From: Planctomycetota bacterium
GTDB lineage: Bacteria > Planctomycetota > UBA1135 > GCA-002686595
Assembly: GCA_012959785.1 (NCBI GenBank)
Contig: DUCM01000015.1
Span: 1-64,000, forward strand
Length of the DNA: 64,000 nucleotides
Direction of reading: 5' to 3'
Positions 51,747 to 61,531 of this stretch are shown here, piece after piece. How positions within the stretch are numbered: position 1 is the stretch's first letter; the number at the start of each line of letters is the position of its first letter. The position numbers and the translations under genes are program-made. Below the pieces are notes generated by a model, which had not been told where the DNA came from, ran no database searches, and saw only the letters and a program-made list of their open reading frames with translations.

Positions 51747-52379
51747 ATGAGCCAATCTGCTGTCATCACGCAGTGTCCCGAGTGCGGGGCCAAAATTCCC
51801 AAGGCGGGGATGAGCATCTGCCCGTACTGCGTGGCGCCTCTGAAGGCCAGCCCAGGCAAGGACATCGATCGCGAGCCCATCATTGCGCGCCTCGTGACCA
51901 TGGAAGAGAAGGACGCCTATCCAGGCGCCCTGGCAAGCACGCCGCCCTGGAGTCCTGAATACCAACGCGGCCGCAACCGGCAGATGCAAGGAGGGCTGCT
52001 CTTCGTGATCGGAGCCCTCTTGGCAGCTGTGCAGAACTATGCCTTGGCCTCGCCCCTGGGAGCTTTGGGCCTGGTGGGTACTGGGCTTGTGGTGCTCGGC
52101 CTTTGGATGGTGCTGCGCGGGCGACTGGCCTGCGGAAAACTCGACAAGGTCGAGATCGTCACGCGCCCGGCCTATGTCATCGAGCGCAGCAGCATCACCG
52201 ACTTCGACGGCAAGGGTACGGTGCGCTACTTCTTCGACTTGCAATTTAGCGACGGGGCGGACGGCATCTTCTTCTACACCGGCCGCGGTGTATCAGAAGA
52301 GCTCTACGCCAATGGCATGACCGGCCTGGCTTTTACTCGCGGCCCCGAGCTGCTGGGTATCAACCGCGTGCGCGTCTGA
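51747..52379 (+). CDS. Zinc-ribbon membrane protein of unknown function
   Basis: A 210-residue protein. The N-terminus is a zinc ribbon (CPECGAKIPKAGMSICPYC, C10-C13-C25-C28). Two transmembrane segments follow (about 82-118), and a C-terminal soluble beta domain includes VIERSSITDFDGKG and DLQFSDGADGIFFYTGRG. The combination of a cytosolic zinc ribbon with a short membrane hairpin is frequent in uncharacterised proteins. It lies 113 nt after the McrB-like ATPase and 22 nt before the glycosylase, so it may be part of that transcript. No function assigned. Confidence 0.7.
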   Translation: MSQSAVITQCPECGAKIPKAGMSICPYCVAPLKASPGKDIDREPIIARLVTMEEKDAYPGALASTPPWSPEYQRGRNRQMQGGLLFVIGALLAAVQNYALASPLGALGLVGTGLVVLGLWMVLRGRLACGKLDKVEIVTRPAYVIERSSITDFDGKGTVRYFFDLQFSDGADGIFFYTGRGVSEELYANGMTGLAFTRGPELLGINRVRV

Positions 52380-52401
52380 GATCAAGCCTCTTGGGGTTAG
52401 C

Positions 52402-53136
52402 GTGGCAACATTGAAACCAGGCACCATGGACCCCATCCCGATCACACGCGCCTTGACGCGCGCCACGGCCAAGCTCGAGTTTGGTCCGCCTGTGAGCCAT
52501 GTCTACAACCCGCTGCAGTACGCTCGGCAGCCCGGTGAGGTCTATCTCGAGCGTTTCGCGAAGCGCGGCATCGAGGCCCTCTTCCTGGGCATGAACCCCG
52601 GCCCCTTCGGCATGGCTCAGACTGGCGTGCCCTTCGGCGAGGTCAACTTGGTGCGCAATTGGCTGGGGATCGAAGAGCCGGTGAGAAAACCAAAACCAGA
52701 GCACCCCAAACGCCCCATTACCGGTTTCGACTGCAAGCGCAGCGAAGTCAGCGGCCGGCGGCTCTGGACCTGGGCCTCGGACCGTTTTGAGAATGCCGAG
52801 GCCTTCTTCGATCGCTTCTTCGTTTGGAACTTCTGCCCGCTCGTGTTCCTCGAGGACAGCGGCCGCAACCGAACACCCGACAAGTTGCCCGCCCATGAAC
52901 GCGAGCCTCTCTTCGAAGCTTGCAACATCGCCTTGGTGCGCATGGTCGAGTACGCCCAACCGAAGCGCGTGATCGGCGTGGGTAAGTTCGCTGAAAAGCG
53001 CGCCCGCGAAGTGCTCGCCGGCCGCGACCTCGAATTCGGCACGATCCTACACCCCAGTCCGGCATCTCCCATGGCCAACCGCGGCTGGGCGCCCCAGGCG
53101 GAACAGCAGTTGGCGGCCATGGGGATCGAGATTTAG
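52402..53136 (+). CDS. SMUG1-type uracil-DNA glycosylase
   Basis: A 244-residue protein with GTG at 52402 (ATG 8 codons on is an alternative). The signature GMNPGPFGMAQTGVPFGE (63-80) and the C-terminal HPSPASPMANRGW (about 217-229) are those of single-strand-selective monofunctional uracil-DNA glycosylase. Such enzymes remove uracil and hydroxymethyluracil from DNA as the first step of base excision repair. SMUG1-like proteins are scattered among bacteria. It lies just after the zinc-ribbon gene in the same direction. Confidence 0.92.
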   Translation: MATLKPGTMDPIPITRALTRATAKLEFGPPVSHVYNPLQYARQPGEVYLERFAKRGIEALFLGMNPGPFGMAQTGVPFGEVNLVRNWLGIEEPVRKPKPEHPKRPITGFDCKRSEVSGRRLWTWASDRFENAEAFFDRFFVWNFCPLVFLEDSGRNRTPDKLPAHEREPLFEACNIALVRMVEYAQPKRVIGVGKFAEKRAREVLAGRDLEFGTILHPSPASPMANRGWAPQAEQQLAAMGIEI

Positions 53137-53331
53137 GAGCGTCTCATGCATAGCCGCACGCATGCCGCTTTGCACAGCCCGCGCGCCCATGCGCAGCACA
53201 CCTCTAGCCCGGCAGCGCATCCTGCAAGTTCTGCTAGTCTGGAGTGAATGACATATCCCGAGGTATTCACCAGGGCCATTCGAGTTATCGGCCTGAGCCC
53301 CCCAAAAAAAATAACACCCATCGGTGGCACC

Positions 53332-55182
53332 ATGCTTGTCTCGCTCCCCACTTCCTGTAACGCCTTTTCCGTCCTCGCCCTGGCGGCCGCCCTTTCCCTG
53401 GCCAGCGACGCCCAAGGCCAGTTTTCCGCCGATCCAGCCCTGAACTTCTCCGTGGCCGACGGCGGCAGCGACCAGATCCTGCCCAAGATCGAACCTACCG
53501 CCGACGGTGGCTGCTTCGTGAGCTGGTTTGGCGGCATCGCGACGGGATTCGATGTACGCCTGCAGCGCCTCGACGCCAACGGAGTGGAGCAATGGCCCCA
53601 CAACGGAATCCTGGTCATGGACCGTTCCTTCAGTTCGGTGCAAGACTACGGGCTCGACCTCGACGCCTCGGGTGCCGCCTTGCTCTCCTTTCGCGATGAC
53701 AGCGGAACCAGCGTGCAAATCACTGCCCAGCGAGTAACGGCTGCGGGCGCTTTGGCCTGGGGCACCGGTGGCGTGCAGGTTTCCAACACCACCAGCTTCG
53801 TGGGCTCACCAAAAATCGCGGGCACCACAAGCGGCGACATTGTCGTGGCCTGGACCGAGGGCAGCATCGCCCGCAGCCTGCGCTTGAACGGAAACGGCGT
53901 GCCTCTCTGGAGCGTCCCGGTCGACAGTCTACCGACCACGGGCAATTATTTCGTCAGCGACCTGCACGCTACTGGCGACAATGTGATCCTTTCCATCGTG
54001 CACCAAGTCACCACCAGCTTCTTCAGTCCCAAGCACCTCGTGGCGCAAAAATATAACGCCACCGGAAGCCCGCTCTGGGGCAGCGCACCGGTGGCTGTCT
54101 TTGACAGCGGCTCGTTGCAGTTCGGGAACTTCCCCCCTTTCATCGTCGACGGTAGCGGCGGGGCCGTCTTCAGTTGGTACGGCACAGGACCCTTGCAATG
54201 CTACGCCCAGCACATCCTCTCAAGCGGCGCCGAGGCCTTTCCCCACAACGGTTCAGTGGGTTCGAGCAACACCAGCAACACGCGCGTCAGCCCCTCGGTG
54301 GCCTTCGATAGCGCGACATCCACAACCTACATGTTTTGGGAGGAGCAGAATGGCTCGCAGACGCAATCGGGACTCGCTGGACAGAAGTTCGGCGCCGCGG
54401 GCAGCGCCTTGTGGGGTGCGACAGGGTCAACCCTGATACCCCTCTCAAGCGTTGAGATCAACTGGGTACGGGCGCTCTGCGGCAGCTCAGGCATTTTCGT
54501 GAGCTGGCACGAAACGGTCAGCTTTGGCAACGACACGGGCCAGGGCGCGGTGGTGGCGGACAACGGCAGCTTTCTGGCGGGGCCGATTGCCTACGCCTCG
54601 ACGCCCAGCAACAAGACGCGCCTCTTCAGCGTCCTCTCCACAAATGGTGATGCACTCATGGCCTGGAGCGATGACCGCGTCGACAGCGGCGATGTCCTCC
54701 TGCAGAACATGCAGCCAGACGGGTCTTTGGGCAACGCCACAGCCCACTCGCAATTTTGCTTTGGCAACGGGTGCCCTTGCGGCAATGACGACCCGAGCGC
54801 GGGCTGCAAGAACGGCACAACTGGCGGCGCGCGACTCGATGCGAGCGGTAGCCCCAAGGTGGCTGCCGGTTCGTGGGTGTTGGAAGCCTCCTCGCTGCCG
54901 CCCAACAAGCCGGGTCTCTACTTCCAAGGCGATGTAGCCATCAATGGCGGCCATGGCGTTCCCTTTGGCGACGGCCTGCGATGTGTGGGCTCAGCGGTGG
55001 TGCGACTACAAGTGCGCACCTCCGATGCCCTCGGAAATTCATTCACCACGGTCAATCTCGCCGCTGGAGTCAATCCAGGCGACTTGCACACCTACCAGCT
55101 CTGGTACCGAGACCCCGCGGGATCGGTCTGCGGCGCGGGCTTCAACCTGACGAACGGCGTGCAATTGATCTGGCTGCCCTGA
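53332..55182 (+). CDS. Secreted propeller-like protein with shared C-terminal domain
   Basis: From ATG at 53332 the product has 616 residues, with a leader (CNAFSVLALAAALSLASDA). The central part (about 30-480) shows repeated strands of the type PTADGGCFVSWFGG, VRLQRLDANGVEQWPHNGI and ITAQRVTAAGALAWGTGGV, a repeated beta motif that could form a propeller. The C-terminal domain begins SQFCFGNGCPCGND and ends GFNLTNGVQLIWLP, the same domain as in the nuclease and protease above. A frame opening at 53248 adds 28 residues before the leader and is less likely. Function unknown, probably cell surface or extracellular. Confidence 0.82.
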   Translation: MLVSLPTSCNAFSVLALAAALSLASDAQGQFSADPALNFSVADGGSDQILPKIEPTADGGCFVSWFGGIATGFDVRLQRLDANGVEQWPHNGILVMDRSFSSVQDYGLDLDASGAALLSFRDDSGTSVQITAQRVTAAGALAWGTGGVQVSNTTSFVGSPKIAGTTSGDIVVAWTEGSIARSLRLNGNGVPLWSVPVDSLPTTGNYFVSDLHATGDNVILSIVHQVTTSFFSPKHLVAQKYNATGSPLWGSAPVAVFDSGSLQFGNFPPFIVDGSGGAVFSWYGTGPLQCYAQHILSSGAEAFPHNGSVGSSNTSNTRVSPSVAFDSATSTTYMFWEEQNGSQTQSGLAGQKFGAAGSALWGATGSTLIPLSSVEINWVRALCGSSGIFVSWHETVSFGNDTGQGAVVADNGSFLAGPIAYASTPSNKTRLFSVLSTNGDALMAWSDDRVDSGDVLLQNMQPDGSLGNATAHSQFCFGNGCPCGNDDPSAGCKNGTTGGARLDASGSPKVAAGSWVLEASSLPPNKPGLYFQGDVAINGGHGVPFGDGLRCVGSAVVRLQVRTSDALGNSFTTVNLAAGVNPGDLHTYQLWYRDPAGSVCGAGFNLTNGVQLIWLP

Positions 55183-55247
55183 AAAGTGGCTGGCGGAGAG
55201 TAAGCTTGAGGGCTCGCGAACCCACGCCCCTGCCACCACAATCCGCC

Positions 55248-56156
55248 ATGCCGTCCCCCATCGCTCGACGCACGCTCTTGACCAGCGCCGCTGCTGGCAC
55301 AGCTCTCGCCGCTGCTCTTCACAGCACCCCCATCGCCATGCCGAGATCCTCCAGCCGCAAGTACAAGAAGGCCGTCAAGATCGGCATGGTCAACATCGAA
55401 GGGACGCTGCTCGACAAGTTTAAGCTGCTGAAGGAGATTGGCTTCGACGGTGTAGAACTCGACAGCCCTTCCAATGTAAACATCGACGAAGCCCTGGCCG
55501 CCAAACTAGAGACGGGACTGGAGATTCCAGGTGTGGTGGATTCCGCGCACTGGGGCAAGCCCTTTTCGCACCCCGACGCCGCAGTGCGCGCCGAAGGCTG
55601 TGCCGCCCTCGAGACCGCCTTGCGCGATTGCAAGCAACTCGGTGGAGACTCGGTTCTGGTGGTTCCAGCCATCGTCAACTCCCAGGTGAGCTACGCGGAC
55701 GCCTACCGACGCTCGCAAGAGGAGATCAAGAAGCTCGTGCCCCTGGCCGAGGAACTCGGCGTGCGCATCGCCTTCGAGAATGTCTGGAACAATTTCCTGC
55801 TCTCGCCTCTCGAGGCGGCGCGCTATGTCGATGAGTTCGAAAGCAGCCTCGTGGGCTTTCACTTCGACATCGGCAACATCGTGCTCTACGGCTGGCCGCA
55901 CCAGTGGATCGAGATTCTCGGGTCGCGGCTCTTCAAGCTCGACCTCAAGGACTACAGCCGCAAGCTGCTCAACGACGAAGGCCGCTGGAAGGGCTTTGGA
56001 GTCCAGATTGGTGCAGGCGATGCGGGTTGGGCCGAGGTCATGGCGGCCCTGGACGGAATCGGCTACGAAGGCTGGGGCACGGCTGAAGTCAGCGGTGGTG
56101 GCCGCGAGCGCTTGGTCGAGATCGCCGCCAACATCGACGCGGTCTACGCGCTCTGA
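55248..56156 (+). CDS. Tat-exported sugar phosphate isomerase/epimerase-like TIM barrel
   Basis: A 302-residue protein from ATG at 55248. Its leader begins PIARRTLLTSAAAGTALAAA, a twin-arginine signal with RR followed by T-L-L. The mature protein is a TIM barrel of the xylose-isomerase-like/AP endonuclease 2 group: RIAFENVWNNF (Glu), GFHFDIGN (His, Asp), FKLDLKDY and GTAEVSGG (Glu). Export of such proteins, often with a metal cofactor folded in the cytoplasm, is common in planctomycetes. The frame is open upstream to 54873 inside the preceding gene. Its TGA overlaps the likely start of the next gene. Confidence 0.87.
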   Translation: MPSPIARRTLLTSAAAGTALAAALHSTPIAMPRSSSRKYKKAVKIGMVNIEGTLLDKFKLLKEIGFDGVELDSPSNVNIDEALAAKLETGLEIPGVVDSAHWGKPFSHPDAAVRAEGCAALETALRDCKQLGGDSVLVVPAIVNSQVSYADAYRRSQEEIKKLVPLAEELGVRIAFENVWNNFLLSPLEAARYVDEFESSLVGFHFDIGNIVLYGWPHQWIEILGSRLFKLDLKDYSRKLLNDEGRWKGFGVQIGAGDAGWAEVMAALDGIGYEGWGTAEVSGGGRERLVEIAANIDAVYAL

Positions 56157-58417
56157 AGCAGGCCGGCAAGTGGCTCTCCAGTTCCTGCCTCGCTGCGTTT
56201 TGCGCCATGAGCCTGGTGCCCGCTCCTGCTCTGGCAACTGGCGACCTCGAACTGCTCTCCATCTTTGGCCGGGGCGACCCCATGGCCCTGGCTGTGGACG
56301 AAGACGAGGCCTTCCTGGTGCTCGCCAATGGTTGCTTGATCTCGGTGCACGCACAACACGAAGATGCGCCTTACATCTCGGAGGAGCTCGCCAGCACGAC
56401 CCTTGACGCGACGATATTCGAGATGACGATCGCGGGCCCGGAGCTGTTCGTCGCAGGTGGCTCCGCCGGCCTCTTCTCGGTCGCCTGGAAGACCCGGAAC
56501 CTCGACGCAAGTCGTGTCGCGGCTGCTCCTCCGGGAATCTACACAGCTCTGGCCACCACGCAGGCGTACCTCCTCGCCACTTCTGTCACCCTGGAAGGCG
56601 CGCGGCTGCTCGTTTTTTCCCGGGGGGAATTGGCCTTGCTGGAAAGCATCGAACTACCCGCGCGTCAGGCCTGGGCTGTGGTGGCTCGCAACGACACAGC
56701 ATGGGTCGCTGCGGGCGAAGCGGGCTGTTTTCGAGTGCAGTTGCAGGCCACCGATAGTGCAACTCGTGTGGTTCGGGTGGGTCCCGACAGGGCGCTGACG
56801 GCAACGGCAGGATTGGATGTCCGTGACCTGGCCCTCTCAGGTAACTCGTTGCACGCTGCCGCCGATGGAGCGCACTTTCGGATTGATCTTGGCCCAGAGG
56901 TGGCCGGCAGGGATGCTTGCGCTGTGCGAGTCCGCGGCACACAGCCCGTCGGTTACATGACGCTCGTCGCAGCGAACAAAGAGGATTGGTTCATGGCGCG
57001 TCTACGGGGCCCGTCAACTGCTGCTGCTGGCGCTCCCTACGGTCGCGCCGGAGTCATCGGACTGAACCTGGAAATCGCTGGCCTACCCCGCGAGACGTTC
57101 GTTGTCGGCAAGGGCGAATGGATCGAATCGGGAATCCACGCAGAGCCACTCCGAGTCCGTGACAAACTCAAGCTACCAACCTGCGGGTTCCGCAGCCTTG
57201 AGGCCGGCAAGAAGCGCTTGTACGGCCAGCTTCTACGGCTCGGCGCCGTGGTTTGGGACTGCGAGGGAGGGACGCTCAAGAAACTCTGGTCCCAGCGTCC
57301 CGCAGGGCAGCCCTTGATCGATGGCACCTTCAGCCTGGCCGATCCCGATGTGCTGTTCTTCGGCGTCGACAGTACAGGCTCACGGGTGCACGGCTTTTTG
57401 GAAGTGGGCCCCGGGACACAACTCCGGGTGCGCCCTGCCTCAAAGGCAGAGCGGCCCCTGGGTCTGCGGATTGGAGCCAATTGGTACGATTCCGCGAACA
57501 ACTGCGAGTGGTTCCTCGCCGGCCGCTTCTTCGGCTGGCAGCTCATGCGCTTTCGGCCGGGATTCACCCCCGAAATCACCCGCTGGGAGGTTCAGCCGCC
57601 ACGGGACCCCAATGGCAAGGCCGGTGCGACCTATTTCTCTTCCGTCAAACACGGCGACCTTTTGCTCGGCTCGCGCAGCGCTTCGCGCCATGGCCTCGTG
57701 GGCTGGTCTGCCAGCACCATGGTGCAGGTGGCACTCGCCACACCAGCGGGCGAGGTGCTCGATCTTCCGGAGCTCTTTCAGGCACGCACGCAGGACGGGG
57801 GAGGCCCCTTGCAGAATGTCCACGCCTGGAGCGTGTCCGTCGCCAGATGCAACTCTGGCTCGCTGGCTGTAGTCCCCGCGGGCCGGGTCGTGAGGGGGCC
57901 AGCATGCGGACGCTCGCGGGCCTTGGTCTTCCTGTTGCGCGAATCCCACTTGCCTAGCACTGCGGCGACCCTCGTGGGCGCTGGCGAAAGCGGCCACGCA
58001 ATTTGCGCCGCTGTGACCACGATGGGAAACCAGACCCTGGCGGCCATCGGCGACCTTGGAGGCGCCATTGAGTTGTGGAACCTCTCCGAAGCAACCAACC
58101 CCTTCCGCCTGGCTCGCTGGTGCACGCCTCCCGCGCTGATCGACGGTCAGACGGACTCCATCCTCGATGTGGAGTTCGTGGGCTCGGGCGCAGCAACCGA
58201 ACTCCTGGCCGCCGCGGGCCGTCGAGGTCTGGTGCGCCTTGGGTTGGGACAGGCGGGTCGCGTGGAGCTGGAGCTACTGGAGATTCACGACACGCCAGGC
58301 TGGGCCACCGGGCTCGCCGTGCAGGAACGGGGCGAAGAGTGGCGCGTGCTCGTGGGCGACCAAAAATGCGGAGCACGGCTCCTGCGCTGGAAGCCCGGGA
58401 ATCAGAAGCGGAAGTAG
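56153..58417 (+). CDS. Large secreted protein, probable beta-propeller, unknown function
   Basis: The only long frame here has its first ATG at 56207, giving 736 residues. Upstream in-frame codons from CTG at 56153 add LKQAGKWLSSSCLAAFCA, which makes a good signal peptide ending ALATGD. That CTG overlaps the preceding TGA as CTGA, so I propose a non-canonical CTG start. The body is rich in short beta strands and Gly turns (DVRDLALSGNSLHAAADG, AAIGDLGGAIELWNLSEATN), like WD40-type or other propellers. No catalytic motif is recognised. It converges on the MBOAT gene with a 16-nt overlap. Confidence 0.65.
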   Translation: MKQAGKWLSSSCLAAFCAMSLVPAPALATGDLELLSIFGRGDPMALAVDEDEAFLVLANGCLISVHAQHEDAPYISEELASTTLDATIFEMTIAGPELFVAGGSAGLFSVAWKTRNLDASRVAAAPPGIYTALATTQAYLLATSVTLEGARLLVFSRGELALLESIELPARQAWAVVARNDTAWVAAGEAGCFRVQLQATDSATRVVRVGPDRALTATAGLDVRDLALSGNSLHAAADGAHFRIDLGPEVAGRDACAVRVRGTQPVGYMTLVAANKEDWFMARLRGPSTAAAGAPYGRAGVIGLNLEIAGLPRETFVVGKGEWIESGIHAEPLRVRDKLKLPTCGFRSLEAGKKRLYGQLLRLGAVVWDCEGGTLKKLWSQRPAGQPLIDGTFSLADPDVLFFGVDSTGSRVHGFLEVGPGTQLRVRPASKAERPLGLRIGANWYDSANNCEWFLAGRFFGWQLMRFRPGFTPEITRWEVQPPRDPNGKAGATYFSSVKHGDLLLGSRSASRHGLVGWSASTMVQVALATPAGEVLDLPELFQARTQDGGGPLQNVHAWSVSVARCNSGSLAVVPAGRVVRGPACGRSRALVFLLRESHLPSTAATLVGAGESGHAICAAVTTMGNQTLAAIGDLGGAIELWNLSEATNPFRLARWCTPPALIDGQTDSILDVEFVGSGAATELLAAAGRRGLVRLGLGQAGRVELELLEIHDTPGWATGLAVQERGEEWRVLVGDQKCGARLLRWKPGNQKRK

Positions 58418-59820
58418 ATGAAATCGGCGGCTTCGGGGATACGCAGGTAGACGAGGGCTGCAAGGCTAGCCACGACCGCGATGGCCCGGCCAGGCCAGCC
58501 AATCCTCCGCCAGGCGCCCTCCAAGCGACCGAACTCGCCCGCTGCCTGAACCGCCAGGCCGCAGCACAAGGCGAGCAGCGTCCAGCCCATCCAGGCGGGG
58601 TTGCTGTCACCGGAAAGACTCAGCAAGCGGGCATACCAGCCGAGAGCAAAATCCAGGTCCGGGCTAAAAAAGAACACAATGAAGGCGCTGGTAAAGAGTG
58701 TCGTGCCCAAACATGCGGCCATATCGCGCAGGCCCCAACGCGTGCGCAACTCCCGCCGCCGCCCGCTACGGGCACGCAAGAGGCGCAGAGAATGTTGCAT
58801 TGAAATAGCAACGCCACTGGCTATTCCCCACAGAATGAAGGTCCACGAGCTGCCATGCCAGAGGCCGAAAAGGCCCATGGCCAGACAGTTGTTGCGCCAG
58901 AGTTTCCAATGGCTCAAGGCTCCGGTCGAGAGCGGTGAGTACACATAATCCGAGATCCAGCGGAACAGGGAAATATGCCAACGCGTGGCAAACTCGCCCA
59001 CGGAGCGCGAAAGAAAGGGTCTCCTGAAGTTGTCCACCAGATCGATCCCAAAAAGACGCGCCGCGCCCCGCGCTATGTCGGTGTAGGCGCTGAAGTCGAG
59101 AAACAGAACCACATTCATGCCCACCGCCGCCAACACAAGGGTCAGGCTGCCTTGTTCGCCAGGGGAATCGAAGACCGGCTTCACATGGCGCACCAGGTGC
59201 TCAGCACATAGGAGCTTCTTCAAGAGGCCCCAGAGAATCAACCCACCGCCTGCCCGTAGCCGTGCGAGGCTGATGACCTGCGCGCTCTCCAGTTGAGGAA
59301 TCAAGTGCCCTGCTCGTTCGATGGGCCCGGCGATCAACTGAGGAAAGAAGCTCACATACAAGGCAAAGCTCACAAAGCTGCGGCAGGGCTGAATCGTGCC
59401 CCGATAGACATCGATCGTGTAGGCGAGGGTCTGGAAGGTGTAGAAGGAAATCCCCAGGGGCAAAACCAGACCGAGCCAGGGATTCGACGAGCTCGCTGTT
59501 TCCCCAAGCAAGAACTGCAAGTTCTCAACGATGAACCCGCTGTACTTGAAGAAGGCCAGGGCGCCCAGATTCAAGACCAGACTGGCGCCAAGCAGGACCT
59601 TGCGGCGGCGCCGTGAATCAGTCTGGCCCAGAGCGAGCCCCACGAGATAATCCACCACCGTGGAGCCCACCAGCAACAATCCGTGCCAGGGTTCGGCCTG
59701 CAGATAAAAAGCGTAGCTGGCCGCGAGCAGGAACAACCTGCGTGAAGACCGCGGCACATAGACGAAGAGCCCAACCACCAGGGCCAGAAAAGGCAGGAAC
59801 TCCAGGCTGGCGAAGGACAC
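58402..59820 (-). CDS. MBOAT-family membrane O-acyltransferase (AlgI-like)
   Basis: A 472-residue polytopic protein with a GTG start at 59820. MBOAT signatures are clear: PLGISFYTFQTLAYTIDVYRG, FPQLIAGPIERAGHLIPQL, FATRWHISLFRWISDYVY and the active-site histidine in LFGLWHGSSWTFILWG. Members move acyl groups across or onto cell-surface polysaccharides, lipids or small molecules (AlgI acetylates alginate). It directly follows the radical SAM gene with no gap, as the last gene of a minus-strand operon. No AlgJ/X-type partner is present. The acyl acceptor is probably the product of the genes upstream. Confidence 0.9.
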   Translation of the reverse strand: MSFASLEFLPFLALVVGLFVYVPRSSRRLFLLAASYAFYLQAEPWHGLLLVGSTVVDYLVGLALGQTDSRRRRKVLLGASLVLNLGALAFFKYSGFIVENLQFLLGETASSSNPWLGLVLPLGISFYTFQTLAYTIDVYRGTIQPCRSFVSFALYVSFFPQLIAGPIERAGHLIPQLESAQVISLARLRAGGGLILWGLLKKLLCAEHLVRHVKPVFDSPGEQGSLTLVLAAVGMNVVLFLDFSAYTDIARGAARLFGIDLVDNFRRPFLSRSVGEFATRWHISLFRWISDYVYSPLSTGALSHWKLWRNNCLAMGLFGLWHGSSWTFILWGIASGVAISMQHSLRLLRARSGRRRELRTRWGLRDMAACLGTTLFTSAFIVFFFSPDLDFALGWYARLLSLSGDSNPAWMGWTLLALCCGLAVQAAGEFGRLEGAWRRIGWPGRAIAVVASLAALVYLRIPEAADFIYFRF

Positions 59821-61503
59821 CTATTGAGCGGAAGACTCGGCGGGCAAGGGCATCTCGCGGCTCTCCAACAGGGTCTTCAGGCGCAGGACTCCGGGGTCAC
59901 GGACCAACTTGTGGCGGGAGGTGTCCTGCCCGCAAAAACCGTTGAAGGTCCGCGCCGCCTGGCGTGCTTCCTCCACGGAGAACCCGTTGCTGTAGAGCAT
60001 GATCTCGCTCCAGAAGTGATCGGATGAAAGTTGTGACATGTAGACGGCCCGCTTGGGTTGCTTGATCATCCACTGCTCAAGCTCGATGGCCTGGGCCGAG
60101 TTCATCGTGGCGTGCTCCCAGGAATAGTACTTGCCGGAGACCCCAAACTTCTTGCGCTGGTCGTAGATTGGCGTGGAGGGAGCGAAAAACCACGGGCTGA
60201 CCGAGAAGAAGGGCAGCTCCCACTTGTCGACGAAATCCACCACGCGCTGGGCATTGTCGGGCGTGTCGCCGGGGAAGCCGATGATGAAGTTGGCGTGAGT
60301 CGGAATCTGGTACTTCTGCAGTTGCTCGAGACCGCGCTCGTAGGAAGCCACCGTGGTGGCCTTGTTCATGTTCTTCAGGACCTTGTCATCCACCGACTCG
60401 ATGCCCAGGAAGAGCCCCTTGCAACCCGAGTCTCGCATGAGCCTGACCGTCTCCTCGTCTGCAAACTGGCTGCGGTAGAAGCTGTACCAGTCGTAGTCAA
60501 AATCGGCCAGGACCCTGACCAATTCGGTGAACCTCTTCTGGGGCACATTGAAAGTGTCGTCGGTGAAAATCAGCGAGCGCACATGGGGATGAGCGCGCAG
60601 TGAGTTGAGTTCGCGGCGCAGAGTCTCGGGCTCCGCGAAAGCCAGCCTGCCCTCGACGATGAACAGGCTGCAGAAGGAGCAGCGGAACTTGCACGAGCGG
60701 GCCGTGCGCAGGTGCACCGTGTGATAGAGATCCCGCGCACCGATGCGATCCCAGCGCACCCAGCTGTCGTCCAATGGGAGACCTTCCTCCTCGCGCTCGG
60801 AACTGTGTTCATAGCCGCCTCCCGGTGCGCGCACATAGGTTTGAGGCAGATCCAATCCCGAGAGGTCGCGGCTGGAGGTCTTGAGGATGCCGAGCAGAGC
60901 TTCCTCGCCCATGGCGGACATGACATAGGCATCGGCGCCCCAGGCGCCCATGAAGCGCTGAAAGTTTTCCTCGCCCACATCTCGCTCGAGTTCCCCGAGC
61001 ATGAAGCCCCCCACCACTACGGTCGCCTCGGGCCATGCAGAGCGCACGCGTTGGATTCCGTCGAGGATGGTGGGCACCTCGGTCATGAAGCTGGTAGAGA
61101 AGAGCACGAACTTCGGCGCCACGGTCTCTGCCAACCGTTCGAGGACAAAACGATCAGCCCAATTCACATGGCGCATATTGATTCCCTGCGGCGCGAGCAG
61201 CGACTGGAAATAGGCCCCCGAGAGGTGGGTCGGCGTATAGGCATCCCAGCGGAGGTACTCGCGGGTGTGCCCGTAGCGAACCAAGCTCAAGAAGCGAGGA
61301 AAGTCGTGGGGTGCCCCATCAATGCGAACGCTCTGGCGCTCGATGCGCCCCATCATGGTCTGATCGAGCTTGTCCTCGACACCTGCGCGCGGGAGCGGCT
61401 TGCTGACCCCCTCGGGCCAGTCGTTGTGCCAACGGTCGACATCCGCAAAGTACGAAAAAAACAGGGCATCGACCTCTTCTCGCGCACCCGCCGGCTTGCT
61501 CAC
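59821..61503 (-). CDS. Radical SAM protein with B12-type N-terminal domain, copy 1
   Basis: From GTG at 61503 the product has 560 residues. The N-terminal half (DALFFSYFADVDRWHND, THLSGAYFQSLL, FVLFSTSFMTEVPTI, ATVVVGGFMLGEL) has the Rossmann-like layout of cobalamin-binding radical SAM enzymes, although a canonical DxHxxG motif is not visible. The radical SAM core follows with CKFRCSFC (C271, C275, C278), IFTDDTFNVPQKRF and FIIGFPGDTPDN. The architecture is like the PhpK/KedN5 group of B12-dependent methyltransferases. It is closely related to the upstream gene (61532-63232). The start 28 nt after that gene and the contiguous MBOAT gene mark one operon. Confidence 0.85.
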   Translation of the reverse strand: MSKPAGAREEVDALFFSYFADVDRWHNDWPEGVSKPLPRAGVEDKLDQTMMGRIERQSVRIDGAPHDFPRFLSLVRYGHTREYLRWDAYTPTHLSGAYFQSLLAPQGINMRHVNWADRFVLERLAETVAPKFVLFSTSFMTEVPTILDGIQRVRSAWPEATVVVGGFMLGELERDVGEENFQRFMGAWGADAYVMSAMGEEALLGILKTSSRDLSGLDLPQTYVRAPGGGYEHSSEREEEGLPLDDSWVRWDRIGARDLYHTVHLRTARSCKFRCSFCSLFIVEGRLAFAEPETLRRELNSLRAHPHVRSLIFTDDTFNVPQKRFTELVRVLADFDYDWYSFYRSQFADEETVRLMRDSGCKGLFLGIESVDDKVLKNMNKATTVASYERGLEQLQKYQIPTHANFIIGFPGDTPDNAQRVVDFVDKWELPFFSVSPWFFAPSTPIYDQRKKFGVSGKYYSWEHATMNSAQAIELEQWMIKQPKRAVYMSQLSSDHFWSEIMLYSNGFSVEEARQAARTFNGFCGQDTSRHKLVRDPGVLRLKTLLESREMPLPAESSAQ

Positions 61504-61531
61504 TGGAGTGCCTCGCTCAAATTTAGTGGGC

